64,000 bases of DNA from Chrysophaeum taylorii (lineage: Eukaryota > Sar > Pelagophyceae > Pelagomonadales > Pelagomonadaceae), in NCBI GenBank assembly GCA_029834535.1, contig JAQMWT010000161.1, positions 1 to 64,000 of the forward strand. The letters are read 5' to 3'. Position 1 is the first letter of the stretch, and each line of letters starts with the position of its first letter. Below, in pieces: positions 28,951-38,102 of the stretch. The notes beneath the pieces are model-generated. The model ran no database searches. It had not been told where the DNA came from and saw nothing but the letters and a program-made list of their open reading frames with translations. The position numbers and the translations under genes were made by a program.

Positions 28951-29852
28951 TCAGGCGTCCACTCAAACTTAACGCCTTCAAGACACAATCGCCTAAGCGG
29001 CTCCACAATCTTCGAATAATTCTTCACATATCGGCGGCAATAGTTGCTCATACCAATGAAAGATCGAACCTGGGTCTTCGGGGACGTATTGGGCAACGTA
29101 CCGGGAATCGGCAGCTGCTGCAGCTCTTCTAACATCTTGGGATTCGGCTTCAAGCCTTCCGGAGTCGAAATATGTCCCAAAAACTCGATTTCATCCTTGA
29201 GGAGGCGGAACTTCGAAGTTCGTCCACTATATCCCCGCTGTGCTAAATGGCACAACACTTCAATCAAAACTTGTAAATGTCGATGGAGTTCATCCGATCC
29301 CATCATAATATCGTCGACAAACGCGACCAAGTCCTTATACATCCATGTGGACAAATCGCTAGCCATCTGCTTACAAAAGAGAGCTCCTGCTGTTTTTACT
29401 CCTAGAGGCAAGCGCAAGAAACTATGGGCTCCAAGTGGACTAACCATCGTAACAGCGTCCTGAGCAGCGGCGTCCAAACGTAAGTTATGATAACCCCATC
29501 GAATATCAATGCACGTCCGCCAACGGCGCATGGCAAGAAAAGCCAAAGCATCATCTTGACGAATATTCGGCCAACTGTCATTGACTAGCTGATCATTGAG
29601 CTGACGCAAGTCAACGGCAGCACGAAAAGCATTCGACGTCCCGGCCTCGGCTCCCTTCTTAGGCAGCATCAGTACAGGAAATCCCCACGGGGAGTTCGCC
29701 GGTCGGATGACTCCATCGCGACACCACTCAGTGATCTGCTTTCTGAGACACTCGAGCTTTGCTGGCGTCAACCTATAAGGCGTCATCTTGATCGGTCGTG
29801 GGTTTGCGTCTTTAAGGCGTAGAGAAACCGGTGGCGAGTCCACGGGTCTCAT
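28884..29852 (-). pseudogene. Gypsy reverse transcriptase
   Basis: RVT_1 domain with KMTPYRLTPAKLECLRKQITEW, NSPWGFPVLMLPKKG, the first catalytic region TCIDIRWGYHNLRLD, FLRLPLGVKTAGALFCKQM and the active-site box LVAFVDDIMMGS (FVDD). The thumb/connection shows FLGHISTPEGLKPNP and VRSFIGMSNYCRRYV. The frame is lost near 28940 at a T-run in the plus strand, and RNase H continues in another frame. Confidence 0.9.
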
Positions 29853-29859
29853 AATCGGA

Positions 29860-30795
29860 TCAAAGAAAGCCCGCGTATTGCACGCAGTGGCTCAACATCA
29901 TCTTCGCATCATCATCCAGATGCGGGTTGTCGGGAATTCCTAGATCTCGAACAACCTTCTCAACTTCTTCCTTCGTCGGAATTACGACTTTCATCGCATC
30001 ATTGTCCTTGACGTGCTCGGGAATCTGCGGTAACGGTACACCGTCCGCATCGCGCGGTGCATCCTTCCATGGCACATCGAACTTTTCTTCGTATTTGAAC
30101 CTCACCTCAGGGTGGCTCTTATTGATCTTTTCACCTTTGACGCGAAAATTCGGCTCGCTCCTTACTTTCGGCTCCTGTTCAGGTTCAGGATCCGGCGGAA
30201 CGTCCACTTTTGATTGTCGGGGGGGGGCAGCAGAAAAAGCATAAGCCGTCCCCGGCGCATCAGTTGGAAGCGGAAGCATAGGAACTTCTGGCGTTTCCCA
30301 TTTAGTGGGATCCTGGAGATCATCCTTTGACACCCACTTAACGACACGAGTACGCGTATTTAACAGCGGAATCTCTACGTGACGAAAGGTGGTGTCGGAG
30401 ATTCGTAAATACTGCTCAAAGGATCGATCTGTCGGGCTCAACGCGGTCGGCAGGACTTCACCACTTTGGCGGAAACCTCTGGTCACGGAGCTGTGCAGAT
30501 CGACTGCTAAAATCGCAAGAGTATCTGGAGGGACGACAGTTGCTAAATGTTTGAACGAATCTGTCTTAGACAAGCTAGCCCAATCACGATCCACCGGCAT
30601 CGTGAGCAACTCGGCCGTCATCTTGAGAGTCAAAGGCTGAGTGTCCGAGCGACGCGGTCCCAAACGAAGAGGAACCCGCGTAGCGGTGTAAGCCGTATCT
30701 GTTGCTTCTCGGGACGAGCCAAGATTATTCAGCTGGAGAAGGTGGGGTTCATGAGCATAACCTAAAGCTGCAGCAAATTTTTGTTGCATGCTCAC
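29860..30795 (-). CDS. Gypsy pol, methyltransferase C-terminal part and linker to RT
   Basis: A 311-residue open frame. Residues 27-105 hold the motif IX/X-like region described for the methyltransferase module. The remainder is a Pro/Glu-rich linker (DVPPDPEPEQEPKVRSEPNF) followed by helices that normally precede RT (IPTKEEVEKVVRDLGIP). It ends at TGA, and the next frame continues FDPIMRPVDSPPV into RT, so one frameshift separates them. Confidence 0.65.
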   Translation of the reverse strand: MSMQQKFAAALGYAHEPHLLQLNNLGSSREATDTAYTATRVPLRLGPRRSDTQPLTLKMTAELLTMPVDRDWASLSKTDSFKHLATVVPPDTLAILAVDLHSSVTRGFRQSGEVLPTALSPTDRSFEQYLRISDTTFRHVEIPLLNTRTRVVKWVSKDDLQDPTKWETPEVPMLPLPTDAPGTAYAFSAAPPRQSKVDVPPDPEPEQEPKVRSEPNFRVKGEKINKSHPEVRFKYEEKFDVPWKDAPRDADGVPLPQIPEHVKDNDAMKVVIPTKEEVEKVVRDLGIPDNPHLDDDAKMMLSHCVQYAGFL

Positions 30796-31318
30796 ATGTC
30801 TTCGGAGCCTCTTGCAAGTGCAGTGGGTGACTGGAAACCAACAATCGCACGCGAGAGCTCATCAGAGTAGGTGTGATATCATGAAAATTGACGACGTACA
30901 CGTAAGGGTGTAAGCGCGCTATATACGAATAATGGACGCCTCTGTTCAATCAGCCACATCAGGAAGCCAGCCATCTTGCGCAACTTCATCGTCCAGTTAG
31001 TGGCCGTAACACATCGACGATGACCATTCCGCTTCAGGCAAATAAGCCTTGATCAACCGGAGGGTTGAGTCATATCGTCCACAGAGCGTGTGCTGGACCA
31101 CAGGTATCTTCGGAAAATTCTTCTGATGAACCTTGTTGGCAGCTGTTGACGAGTCAAGAACAAAGACGACTCGAAATGATGTCCCGCACAACTCGTTCGC
31201 TTGCTGCAGTCCTAAAGTACTTCCTCCGGCGCCGCTGAAGAGCATCACAACCTTGCGATACGTGACCGGCACCCAGTGGACCTTTTCAAACCTTCGGCGA
31301 ATCTCGCATTCTGTAACA
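30480..31318 (-). pseudogene. Cytosine-5 DNA methyltransferase-like module inside Gypsy pol
   Basis: After the spacer the minus strand reads YRKVVMLFSGAGGSTLGLQQA (motif I F-S-G-A-G-G-x-x-x-G for S-adenosylmethionine binding, 31222-31239), then RVVFVLDSSTAANKVHQKNFP (motif II Asp and the A-x-x-x-x-x-N-F-P spacing typical of C5-MTases). The frame stops at 30997. Other frames hold NFHDITPTLMSSRVRLLV (about 30830-30888), resembling motif VIII, and SSREATDTAYTATRVPLRLG...QPLTLKMTAELLTMP...VVPPDTLAILAV (30480-30717), resembling motifs IX and X. The motif IV Pro-Cys and motif VI Glu-Asn-Val are not visible; SSSMCYGH may be a relic of motif IV. The module is frameshifted at least twice and about 255-280 residues long, short for the family. 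Family membership rests on motif order and spacing. Confidence 0.72.
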
Positions 31319-32065
31319 TTTCTTTTCCTCCTCGTCAGTTCGTCGGTCGAAATCGTCGTTACCGAGTGATTCTTGACGAGAACTCTTCTTCGTATCGGCA
31401 GAAGGAGACGCTTTCTGCACTGAGCTCAAAAGCATCAGCTCAGGAGCCGCATTGCCTTGAGTAAGATGGCTTGCGACCGAAACAGTAAATGATAGGTTAG
31501 CCTTGTTAGATTCGGCTTCACCATCCTTCGTTAAATCGTCGACCGTCACAGCACTCAGCTCGTCATCAAAACGAACAATATCGCCCAAAGCAAGGACTTC
31601 ACCTTGAGTGATCACGGTCGGCACATCCTGGGTAGAAGACATCGCCACTCGAGCTGCGAACTTATCATGATCCTCAGGAGAAGAACACATTCCTTCGACT
31701 ACCCCGAGTTGCTCGTACCCAGAAGACGTAGCAACGAAAACTTGCCCAGTTTCCACGGGCTCTGAAAGAGCGACTGGAACGCAGTAGGTGCGCCCAGGCT
31801 CGACCTTCATCGTGCGCGCAGCATAGGCTTTCACTTCATAAGCATCGCTGTTCGAACTTTGAGAAGGCGTAACTGGAGGAACTCCCCAAGTCGTCGAAGC
31901 TCCCGCTCGTTTCGGCGGTGGACGCTGGAGGTCTTCGATCTTGCACAAGCGAGCGTAGACTCGGTTCTCAACTGTGCTCAGGCTTTGTTGCATCGCATGG
32001 TGCTGTTGTCCATAAACCTGAACTACCACGGGATTGCTCTCGTCATAAGTTGTTCTGAACGTCAA
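31286..32065 (-). CDS. Gypsy pol, protease-RT spacer domain
   Basis: This frame overlaps the end of gag by four bases in the -1 frame and has no ATG at its start, so it would be reached by a -1 frameshift at the TTTT before the gag stop. Residues about 85-180 (MKVEPGRTYCVPVALSEPVETGQVFVATS...VLALGDIVRFDD) resemble the beta-rich spacer found between protease and RT in many Ty3 elements. It ends at TGA 31286-31288 through a frameshift: the next frame continues directly into the methyltransferase-like sequence. Confidence 0.65.
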   Translation of the reverse strand: MTFRTTYDESNPVVVQVYGQQHHAMQQSLSTVENRVYARLCKIEDLQRPPPKRAGASTTWGVPPVTPSQSSNSDAYEVKAYAARTMKVEPGRTYCVPVALSEPVETGQVFVATSSGYEQLGVVEGMCSSPEDHDKFAARVAMSSTQDVPTVITQGEVLALGDIVRFDDELSAVTVDDLTKDGEAESNKANLSFTVSVASHLTQGNAAPELMLLSSVQKASPSADTKKSSRQESLGNDDFDRRTDEEEKKCYRMRDSPKV

Positions 32066-35000
32066 AATCGGAGAATCGCTCGTCGATCCTGCACCTTTAA
32101 CTTCTTGCCGTAAGCGACTTGTGTGCGTAGAAACGCAATGCGATTCCGCGGGTAATCCACTATGGCTCCAAACACCCGAATATCGCGCGCTCCCAGCAAA
32201 AATATATGATTAGTATCGGCCACAATAGCAACAACTGGAACGGCAACGTCGTCCGCAAGCGCAATCCGCAATGCAACCCATTGGTGGATAGTCGTTTTGT
32301 TCAATCCTGACCCATACAAAGTGCGCTCCACTGGAAGATCGCCCCGGTCAAGGATGATGCTATCCTTTTCCAGTTTTTCAACCATCCCACGACAAATATA
32401 AGAGACATCAGCCATTCCATCCACGCCTAAAGTCGTTCCAAACTTCGGCCCGTCTCGTCGTCTATAAATATGGCCCACTATAAACGCAAGGGTACCAAGG
32501 TCCAGGCAACCGATGGTGATGAGGTCTTGCTCGATCTTTTCCCCATCGCTCGGCGACAGTGCAGTGTGATGACATCGTATCTCCGGTTTCGCATCGCCCG
32601 GAATCTGCATCGTCACCGCTGCTATATCTGGCGTACTACATCTCGCCGCTGAATCTATATTGGCGCTCGTCGCTTCGGCTGCTTCTTCATTCCCCAGTTT
32701 CGCTGACAAAAAATTCTGACACTTCTCAATCGGAGGTACATATATCTCCTCCTTTATCTCTTCTGGTAATCGTTTCTCGTCCAACAAATCGGACATTCCC
32801 GTCAACTTCTCCTCCATCGGCGCCGCTGTGGTCTGCTCTGCTGCGACTAAAACGGTATCGGCTAAAACATCGGCCAAAACGGTCTCGGGGGGGCCCGTAG
32901 GAAAAGAAGACGTCGTCCCCGACGTCAACTCAAAAGGTCTAACGTCATCATCGTGAACTGCCCTGCAAGACATGCACATTGACGAATGGGGGGACACTGG
33001 AACCTGCGGCATGGGTTCGTCGGTCTCCGAATCTGAGTCTTCCCAGTAGTGCGGAGAATCCCAAGTAGCATCTGACATTGCTTCCACGTGCGACGTAGAA
33101 GGCCACCGAACGATCCGAGCGTTGGTGATATGTTGCTCCTGTTGCAAACGATGGCTGCTCGTCACAGCGACATCGGCAACATCATCGGAGACTCGGGCAG
33201 GGCGCGCCGTCGGGTAAAAGACAACCCCCGACATTGGCGGCGCGTCGCATAAAGATTGGAACGCGAAAGATGCGCTCGAATGTCCCGAACTATCCTGATA
33301 TCTGCCTCCGTCATACTCGTCATCGTAATGTCGATGACGTCGGCGCCGGCGCGAATTGCGACTAGAGCTCCGGTGACGGCAAGGACTCGGGCTGTCTTGA
33401 GCAGTATGGGCTTTTCGATTAGGGCTCTGGCTTCGATGTCGGCGTGACGATCGTCTAGAAGGTGATCGTCCGTCTCGCTGTCGTGTAGAAAACGACGTAG
33501 TATCCTTGATGCTTCTGACCTCGCTCACCATGGTCGCCATTGTGGTTCCAAGATCGGTGAGGGCCGTTTGAATTTCATTAGAAGGCTCCGATCCGTGCGT
33601 GGCGTTCGCATTAGATGCATCATCACGCTTTGCCCAATCGGACCGCGATATGGGCTGCTTCTTCTGCTTACGAATTCTTTTCCACATCGCACAGTAGTAA
33701 CGATCCGGATCGCGGTTGCAAACTACGCGATTTCCGTTTTCATCTTCATCATGGGTGGTCCAGAAGAACCCACAGTGCGGGCACGTTCTCTTGCCCCACA
33801 AAAAAGGATCTCGTAAAATCAGCGGATCCGTATTCCCAGACGGCTTATCCGCATCTTGCTCGACTTGTTGATCGGAGGCCATAGCTCGACCTCCCCGCCC
33901 TCGCGGCGGTTTATTCGATTTCGGATTAGGTGGGCCTTGGTCCTTCTCCTCCTCCATCAACTTTCGTAAGTCGTTCTCGAGCCGCGTAATAAGCGCTACC
34001 ATCGACTTAAAAGTCACGTAACTATCAGGATGTCCGCTCCTCATAGTCCGCACACGGGTCCTCAACTCCTTGGACGTCAATCCACTGGTAAGCTGGTCGA
34101 GGATATCGACATCATCCATCGTGCGGCTGGACACGGAACAAAACTCCAAGGCTTCAGATTGGAATCGGGTACAATAGGTTTGGACGTGCCGCTCCCCATA
34201 CTTCTTCGGAACTGAAGCCTGGGTGACCTTCCGCAGCTTGTCAAGCAGCTCCTGCTGCGTGCGCGGAGGTCGGCAAGTCGATCTAAAATAATCCAAAATC
34301 TTGTCGCAATACGTCTTGTTAAGACGACGGATACGACGAACCGAGACTCCATGCTCTTCATCGTCAGTATCTAATTTCAAGTAAAACGACGGACCGTGTG
34401 GTAGCTCATCGCAGAGCTCCTCGTATTTCTGCAGGTGTTCCTCGAAAATTGGCGCAACGGTGTCCCGTAGATGCACACGTAGTAAGTAACGTAATTTCTC
34501 GACCGAGTAATGGTCATCTGCTAAAGTATGCATCATCGCCGCCGAATCCAAATTAAATTGCCGTTGGTCTCGGCCGTCGATGACTAGTTTGAAGTTATCA
34601 GGCTTCAAACTGGAAGTGGGTCGATGGGATCGGCTCAAGTTGCCCTTTTCGAAGGCGTTGGCAACCGTCTGCGATATTCCCCGCGATAATTCCCGTAAAA
34701 TTTTCGTACTTTCATTCTCAATGTCCGCCCTACCCTCATTCTCCGTATCGACTCGGGGCGGAGGTTCATTCCCCGTTTCAGTGTTCCTTTCCCGTTCAGG
34801 CGGCCTCACGGGCGTTTCCGGTTCGGGTTGACTCACGGGTCGTTCGCGGCTACTCTCCCGACGCGTACGTTCGGCTAACAATTCATCTCGTTCACGACGA
34901 AATCGTTCAACCTCTTCGCGTAGGGTCTTCGAGGTCTCGATCTCTTGCTGTAATGCATCATTGAGCATATCAACTTCTCGTCGAGCCGCTTCCTCTTTCG

Positions 35001-35304
35001 CTTCAGCCCTTTCACGAGCAAAAAGCTCAGCTAATCGTTCATTTTTGCGACGTCTCCGCTCGAGGTCTTCACGAAGCCGACTTCGGGCTGCAGATCCGCG
35101 CCCAATAGTAACACGCTCGCCACGATCCGGAGTCGTTGGACTCAACGGCGAAAAAATGGCAGCATCCGGAGGCACATCAGGGGGCACGTCAGCAACGTCG
35201 ACTGCCTTGGCCTCTCTTAATTCACCTCCCTCGCGGCCTATCTCAGGGGCGGCGGGAAGAACTGGAGGAGATTCTTCCTCACGCACGTCTGCGTTTATCC
35301 CCAT
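32062..35304 (-). CDS. gag: Gypsy Gag with zinc-like region and retropepsin-like C-terminus
   Basis: A 1080-residue intact frame from ATG 35304. The N-terminal 200 residues are a charged coiled coil and Pro/Glu-rich linker. Residues about 230-480 resemble a retrotransposon capsid (FNLDSAAMMHTLADDHYSVEKL...VQTYCTRFQSEALEF...ILDQLTSGLTSKELRTRV). A Cys/His cluster follows (CPHCGFFW...VVCNRD...YYC), not a CCHC knuckle. An Arg/Ser-rich RNA-binding stretch (SPSRRSSRRHRSQSP) comes next. The last 110 residues look like an aspartic protease: FGTTLGVDGMADVSYI, where D-T/S-G is replaced by D-G-M, and HIFLLGARDIRVFGAIVDYPRNRI. It ends in TTTTGA, where pol overlaps in the -1 frame. Confidence 0.85.
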   Translation of the reverse strand: MGINADVREEESPPVLPAAPEIGREGGELREAKAVDVADVPPDVPPDAAIFSPLSPTTPDRGERVTIGRGSAARSRLREDLERRRRKNERLAELFARERAEAKEEAARREVDMLNDALQQEIETSKTLREEVERFRRERDELLAERTRRESSRERPVSQPEPETPVRPPERERNTETGNEPPPRVDTENEGRADIENESTKILRELSRGISQTVANAFEKGNLSRSHRPTSSLKPDNFKLVIDGRDQRQFNLDSAAMMHTLADDHYSVEKLRYLLRVHLRDTVAPIFEEHLQKYEELCDELPHGPSFYLKLDTDDEEHGVSVRRIRRLNKTYCDKILDYFRSTCRPPRTQQELLDKLRKVTQASVPKKYGERHVQTYCTRFQSEALEFCSVSSRTMDDVDILDQLTSGLTSKELRTRVRTMRSGHPDSYVTFKSMVALITRLENDLRKLMEEEKDQGPPNPKSNKPPRGRGGRAMASDQQVEQDADKPSGNTDPLILRDPFLWGKRTCPHCGFFWTTHDEDENGNRVVCNRDPDRYYCAMWKRIRKQKKQPISRSDWAKRDDASNANATHGSEPSNEIQTALTDLGTTMATMVSEVRSIKDTTSFSTRQRDGRSPSRRSSRRHRSQSPNRKAHTAQDSPSPCRHRSSSRNSRRRRRHRHYDDEYDGGRYQDSSGHSSASFAFQSLCDAPPMSGVVFYPTARPARVSDDVADVAVTSSHRLQQEQHITNARIVRWPSTSHVEAMSDATWDSPHYWEDSDSETDEPMPQVPVSPHSSMCMSCRAVHDDDVRPFELTSGTTSSFPTGPPETVLADVLADTVLVAAEQTTAAPMEEKLTGMSDLLDEKRLPEEIKEEIYVPPIEKCQNFLSAKLGNEEAAEATSANIDSAARCSTPDIAAVTMQIPGDAKPEIRCHHTALSPSDGEKIEQDLITIGCLDLGTLAFIVGHIYRRRDGPKFGTTLGVDGMADVSYICRGMVEKLEKDSIILDRGDLPVERTLYGSGLNKTTIHQWVALRIALADDVAVPVVAIVADTNHIFLLGARDIRVFGAIVDYPRNRIAFLRTQVAYGKKLKVQDRRAILRF

Positions 35305-35715
35305 ACCGTATTAAATATCGATCAAGAATCTCGAAACACTTCCGGATCCGATCACTCGAAGTAATTCACGTTGATTCCAACAACGCTGTCTGTCGCTGTA
35401 AAAACAGCACTCACGGAATTCCAATCCGCTGGCAATTCAAAAATGCCCGTGGGTGGCGATCCCACTCGCTAAACAGCTTTCACCGTTCAGCTATACCAAA
35501 ATCAATTCCCGGGAGAATACGCTGCGATTTCCAACTCGCACGCGTGTTCGTCGTCACTCGGATCGCACGAACACAAACAACGTTCGCGTATATTCTCAAC
35601 GCAAACCGGTCCAATGGAACTCCGTGTGCTTGATCAGGGCGCACGTACAAATCCGGACCTCGTAATACAACACGTACGGCAGCACTCGCTCGTCGGCGAC
35701 CGATGTAGTCGCACG

Positions 35716-35733
35716 ATCTCGTGTCCTCCACCA
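35716..35733 (-). other. Candidate tRNA primer-binding site
   Basis: Two bases inside the 5' LTR the minus strand reads TGGTGGAGGACACGAGAT. TGG complements the CCA end of a tRNA and the position is right for a primer-binding site. The tRNA was not identified. Confidence 0.5.
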
Positions 35734-35735
35734 CG

Positions 35736-36063
35736 TATGGCGGCACAGAAAAAACTTCCCGACCCCCGGGTGACAAAGGGGGTACTCACCGACTCGTCCG
35801 AGACCTCACTGAACGAGGAAAACACGGACGCGGGGTCGGATAAGCTCGCCACACACCTTGCTCACGCTCACCAAGCCTCTCAACAAGATGGAGAGATGGA
35901 ATATGATAGCAAGGAAACTACAAGAATACAGCAAGATTCTGCCAAGAATGCTTCTCACAAGAGAGAGGTATGATGTCACTAAAAAGATCGGGAAACTTGT
36001 TCCGTTGAACGGGTATCAAGCTTCGACAGAGGGGGGGTAAGCTTTAGCGGTCAGGAGTTGCCG
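35736..36063 (-). repeat. 5' LTR of the Gypsy element
   Basis: 328 bp partner of the left LTR. Transcription runs to lower coordinates, so this is the 5' copy. It differs from the other by a handful of substitutions and short indels, so the insertion is not brand new. Confidence 0.9.
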
Positions 36064-36217
36064 TGACTGAATGCTGCTGATCCCCACCACCCCTCTAATC
36101 ACTCACTCACGCCTCCCTCCGATGTTGTTGGCGGTCTGAAGGCACAACATCTCGCCAATACTATAATATCGTTCGGCGTCTTAGACGCCGCCGCCGGCAC
36201 GACTCCCCTCCCGCCAC

Positions 36218-37050
36218 TTAAAGAGATGACGACGTGAGCTGTGGGATTTTCGGAGCCTGCTCCTGCTGCGCGGCCACCGTCGTCGCCGCAGCCGCCTTAT
36301 TAGTGTCGTCGTCGTTTGATGGGGTGTCGGACGAATCGGCGGGTGTGTGCTGCAGGTGAATATCCTGCTTGTCGAATTCCAGCATCTTCCTGAAGTCTGT
36401 GGCGTAGCGTTAGCAGAGAGACACGTGCCATAGAGCACACGCACCCGACAAGCTGATTTTGCCGTCGCCGTCGACGTCGCCCGTCTCGGTTAAAATTTGC
36501 AGGTCTGGCACGGCCTCTAGAAGAACGAAAGACGACGCGCGACGAACCGTCTTCGGTGACTTCTCCAAAGCCGAGGTTCTCAAAGATCGTTCGCAAGACC
36601 TGGGTGTCGACGAAGCCCGTGCCTGCTCGTTGCTCCTGCACGCCACATGCACCGTACCATACCATTTGGGTCATAGACCTTGAAGGCCTCCGCGACGGGG
36701 TCGAAATTCTTGACCTCGTTTTCGAGCAAGAGATTCTTGAGATCTTCAAAGGTCATTTCGTTCCTGAGTGAAAGAAAATAACGGTGGTGACCGAGTTGCG
36801 CTTCTTACTTGTCGTTCATCAAGAATCGGCACTCCTTGGCGGGCATGTTCTTGTAGAAAACACCGAGGCGTTTTTTGAGATTCGCGAGCGTTATCTTGCC
36901 GCTCGAGTCGACGTCGAAGAAATCGAAGGCCGTCTTGAGCTCCTGCTCGGTGACGAGGACACCCCCCTTGGCATTGCGGGGGACGAGGTCCTCGCTCCGA
37001 GTCTCTTTCCTCTTGCTTCCGAGCAACTCAGACTTGTTATTGCTACCCAT
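36218..37050 (-). CDS. EF-hand calcium-binding protein, five exons
   Basis: Assembled exons: 37050-36809, 36763-36663, 36622-36548, 36504-36445 and 36396-36218, joined by GT-AG introns of 45, 40, 43 and 48 nt. The product is about 218 residues, like a calmodulin/centrin-type sensor. The first loop DVDSSGKITLAN and the last GDVDGDGKISLSDF are canonical; the third YDPNGTGFVDTQ is plausible; the second is degenerate. The C-terminus is a Ser/Ala/Gln-rich tail. The start MGSNNKSELL offers an N-terminal Gly-2, so N-myristoylation is possible. It lies just outside the Gypsy 5' LTR, 154 bp away. Confidence 0.75.
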
Positions 37051-37187
37051 TATTATTGGCCGTTATCGAGGGTAAGCATGTGATGCGGCGGTTGCAGATG
37101 CGTTGCAGCTTTCGAACGTAATGACTCGATGTGGGGCGCGATGCTATTCGAACGTGGGTGGATGCTGACAACCCATTTATTTATTTG

Positions 37188-37905
37188 ATGCGCGACATGG
37201 GCTGGCAGGTCGCGAGTGTGATGAAGGCGGTCAAGGTGTTGGGCTTGATCGCTCGCCTCGCCACTCGAGCGAGCTATGGCTGCATCGCGAGGGCCTTTGC
37301 ACGATGGCAAGCAAAGACTTGCCAGGAGTCGGCAAAATCCCAGCGCCGGGCCCTCAAAGTGGTACGAGGGGGGCGCGTCGCCGTGATCGTTCGTAGGCCG
37401 CGATCGCGCACCTCAAGGCGCTCCTCGAGCGCGTCGATGAGCTCGAACGCCTCGTCGATCTCAAAGAAGAACACGACGAATCCAGACCATTGGGCAAATA
37501 CCTGACGTGCGTTTGTTTTGGTCACCGACTCACGTCCCAATGCAGGCCCACTTCGTCCGAATGGCCTCCGACGCGTGCGCATTCTCTATCGCGCGGGAGA
37601 TGAATGATAAAATCCGTCTCGTCGCAGGAATCGCCCGCATTGGTGAGGCCGCCGCCGAGACAACCAAGAGCACTCTCCGTACCCGACGACGAATGTCCAC
37701 GAAGAAGAAGAAGAAGAAGTCGTCGTCGCCACTCCCACCAAAAAGTGCACTCAACGAGCGCTACAGACGCCGAAGCTCGTCATCCAAGAAATCACCACCT
37801 GGACCCAACGACTCCCCGTCGCTGCTCTGCTCTCCATCGTGCCACGTGCCTCCTCGGACCTACCTGGCCCGCATTCCTGTCAACTTGGACGACGATGCCA
37901 TATAA
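37188..37905 (+). CDS. Uncharacterised coiled-coil protein, three exons
   Basis: Exons 37188-37358, 37397-37510 and 37546-37905 keep one frame across two GT-AG introns of 38 and 35 nt, giving 214 residues. The middle reads QRRALKAAIAHLKALLERVDELERLVDLKEEHDE, a coiled coil; exon 3 begins AHFVRMASDACAFSIAREMNDKIRLVAGIARIGEAA. The tail is Lys/Ser/Pro-rich and disordered. No known family was recognised. The exon model is supported by frame continuity only. Confidence 0.5.
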
Positions 37906-38102
37906 CAATTTTCATTTTTGTCCGCGGGGCGGCGCCTTCTTTGCCCAAGAACAACCGGTAGATTTTACATCTAAAAAATGCTGCAACGTCATCATACGAA
38001 CTGTTTCTGGAATTTCTGACGCGACCGATCCTACAAAACGACGTAGGCCTTGGCACATTTCGGTGTCCGTCGTCGGGTCTGGTGGGTACCAGCAGCGGCG
38101 AT

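Larger units (their letters stand above)
26083..36063 (-). mobile_element. Ty3/Gypsy LTR retrotransposon carrying a C5-methyltransferase module
   Basis: A 10-kb element transcribed leftward. Near-identical LTRs bound it (26083-26415 and 35736-36063). Reading in transcription order it encodes Gag with a retropepsin-like tail, a spacer domain, a cytosine-5 methyltransferase-like segment, reverse transcriptase, RNase H, integrase with HHCC zinc motif, and an integrase C-terminal extension. RT before integrase makes it Ty3/Gypsy. Pol is broken by several frameshifts and in-frame stops. I see no matching target-site duplication outside the LTRs (left flank CTTCC, right flank TGACT). Confidence 0.9.

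Noticed and set aside
26078-36068. Target-site duplication of the Gypsy element
   Set aside because: The five bases outside the two LTRs (CTTCC and TGACT) do not match in either offset I tried.
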